DNA from: CAIYRG01 sp035577685
GTDB lineage: Bacteria > Pseudomonadota > Alphaproteobacteria > Micropepsales > Micropepsaceae
Direction: 5' to 3'
DNA: 5,481 nucleotides
Assembly: GCA_035577685.1 (NCBI GenBank)
Contig: DATLVC010000068.1
Location: 1-5,481 of the forward strand
Part shown: piece after piece, positions 4,892 to 5,481 of the stretch
Numbering within the stretch: position 1 is the stretch's first letter
Layout: every line of letters starts with the position of its first letter
Program-made: the position numbers and the translations under genes
The notes under the pieces: model-generated
Told to the model about the DNA's origin: nothing
Seen by the model: only the letters and a program-made list of their open reading frames with translations
The model's database searches: none

Positions 4892-5481
4892 TTGGCGTGG
4901 CAGATTGAGCTAGTCGGCGCGGATACCGACATCGCTGAGCTCGCGAAGCTGGCACAGGTTTGCGACGCGTACATCGGCGAAGGGCCTGACGGGCGGCCAT
5001 GTCTAACTGGGGCAAACTTTGAAACCCTTTCCGCCGAGGACGTGCGAATCGAAGCTGAACGGGTGTTGAAGGTTCTAAATAGTTTCGCTCGTCTGCGGCA
5101 AGGCGACCACCGCACGGTGAAGCTTGGAAATGCCTCGCGTGTAAGGCCTGATGGCAAGACAGATAGGGTGGTGTTTCTGCAAGGGGGCGAACTGCGCCTT
5201 CGAGGAGGAACATTAGGTGTCAAAATCACCCGAGCTGACGGGAGCGTTGAAACCGACACCGGGTCACATGATCCGCTCGCTAGGGAGAAAAGAATAGCCG
5301 CCAATACCCAGCTCGCTGAGATTGTCGAAGTGTTTTCGGGAGATGTAACGTGGCAGCGACTAAGGGTTGCGTACGAAAAGATCGTCGCTCTCATCGGGAG
5401 CGGCCGGAAAGACAACAACGCCCTTGTGAAAAATGGGTACTGCTCTGTCGAGGAATATCAGCGTTTCAAAGCGAATGCGGA
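4892..5481 (+). CDS. Uncharacterised protein, C-terminus outside window
   Basis: The frame is open from 4835 to the right edge. I place the start at TTG 4892 because of GAGGAGG 8 bases upstream. ATG 4862 is the alternative and adds ten residues. From 4892 there are 196 visible codons. The protein is acidic to neutral and soluble, with no signal peptide or membrane helix. It starts MAWQIELVGADTDIAELAKL, a strand followed by a helix. A predicted strand-rich middle (about 91-123, with VVFLQGGELRLRGGTLGVKI) is followed by a helical part with LAEIVEVFSG (141-150) and WQRLRVAYEKIVALIG (154-169). The tail reads LVKNGYCSVEEYQRFKANA. From memory, hypothetical proteins with a W-x-LYK-x-YE helix and a C-terminal F-x-x-SAN...RHA segment look like this; the latter would lie beyond the edge. 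It follows the membrane-protein gene by 71 bases on the same strand and may be co-transcribed. I assign no function. A 202-residue frame on the opposite strand is Ser/Arg/Pro-rich and looks like a shadow. Confidence 0.82.
   Translation, partial: MAWQIELVGADTDIAELAKLAQVCDAYIGEGPDGRPCLTGANFETLSAEDVRIEAERVLKVLNSFARLRQGDHRTVKLGNASRVRPDGKTDRVVFLQGGELRLRGGTLGVKITRADGSVETDTGSHDPLAREKRIAANTQLAEIVEVFSGDVTWQRLRVAYEKIVALIGSGRKDNNALVKNGYCSVEEYQRFKANA

Noticed and set aside
4810..5418. 202-codon open frame on the minus strand
   Set aside because: It is Ser/Arg/Pro-rich without domain-like pattern. The opposite plus frame is open to the window edge, has a good ribosome binding site and reads like a folded protein.

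Overview
The window looks like a junction between ordinary chromosome and a mobile or formerly mobile segment in a GC-rich Gram-negative bacterium, most likely an alphaproteobacterium. I infer this from the GC-rich codon use, the protein types and the form of the tRNA-Ser fragment. No taxonomic marker gene is present.

Left part (1-3454), all on the minus strand, so transcribed right to left: a compact operon-like set of three acyl-CoA/carboxylic-acid genes. The order of transcription is an MmgE/PrpD-family protein (3454-2123), a 63-base gap, an acyl-CoA dehydrogenase (2059-911), and then, with no spacer (stop TAG followed directly by ATG), an NDP-forming acyl-CoA synthetase (910 to beyond base 1, cut by the window edge). 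Together they suggest catabolism of a carboxylic acid: activation to a CoA thioester, alpha,beta-oxidation, and a dehydratase, decarboxylase or related step. The substrate cannot be read from the sequence.

Middle part (3455-3941), no convincing protein gene. At 3630 a clear tRNA-Ser(CGA) gene begins on the plus strand. It matches the canonical layout through the anticodon loop, then stops being a tRNA: the 3' anticodon strand no longer pairs and there is no variable arm, T arm or 3' acceptor strand. This is what a tyrosine-recombinase attachment site within an anticodon loop leaves behind. The next 180 bases hold a dense cluster of short inverted and direct repeats (TACCCTATTT / AAATAGGGTA, two GGTAGCAA copies, GAAAC-GGAA / TTCC-GTTTC), as around integrase arm sites, but no integrase gene is in the window.

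Right part (3942-5481), plus strand, visibly richer in A/T-ending codons: a predicted two-helix membrane protein with a helical linker and a C-terminal soluble domain (3942-4820), then a second gene of unknown function (from about 4892 or 4862) that runs off the right edge. I recognise neither family by name. They look like cargo of the element. The most notable things here are the tRNA breakpoint, the repeat cluster and this unassigned gene pair.
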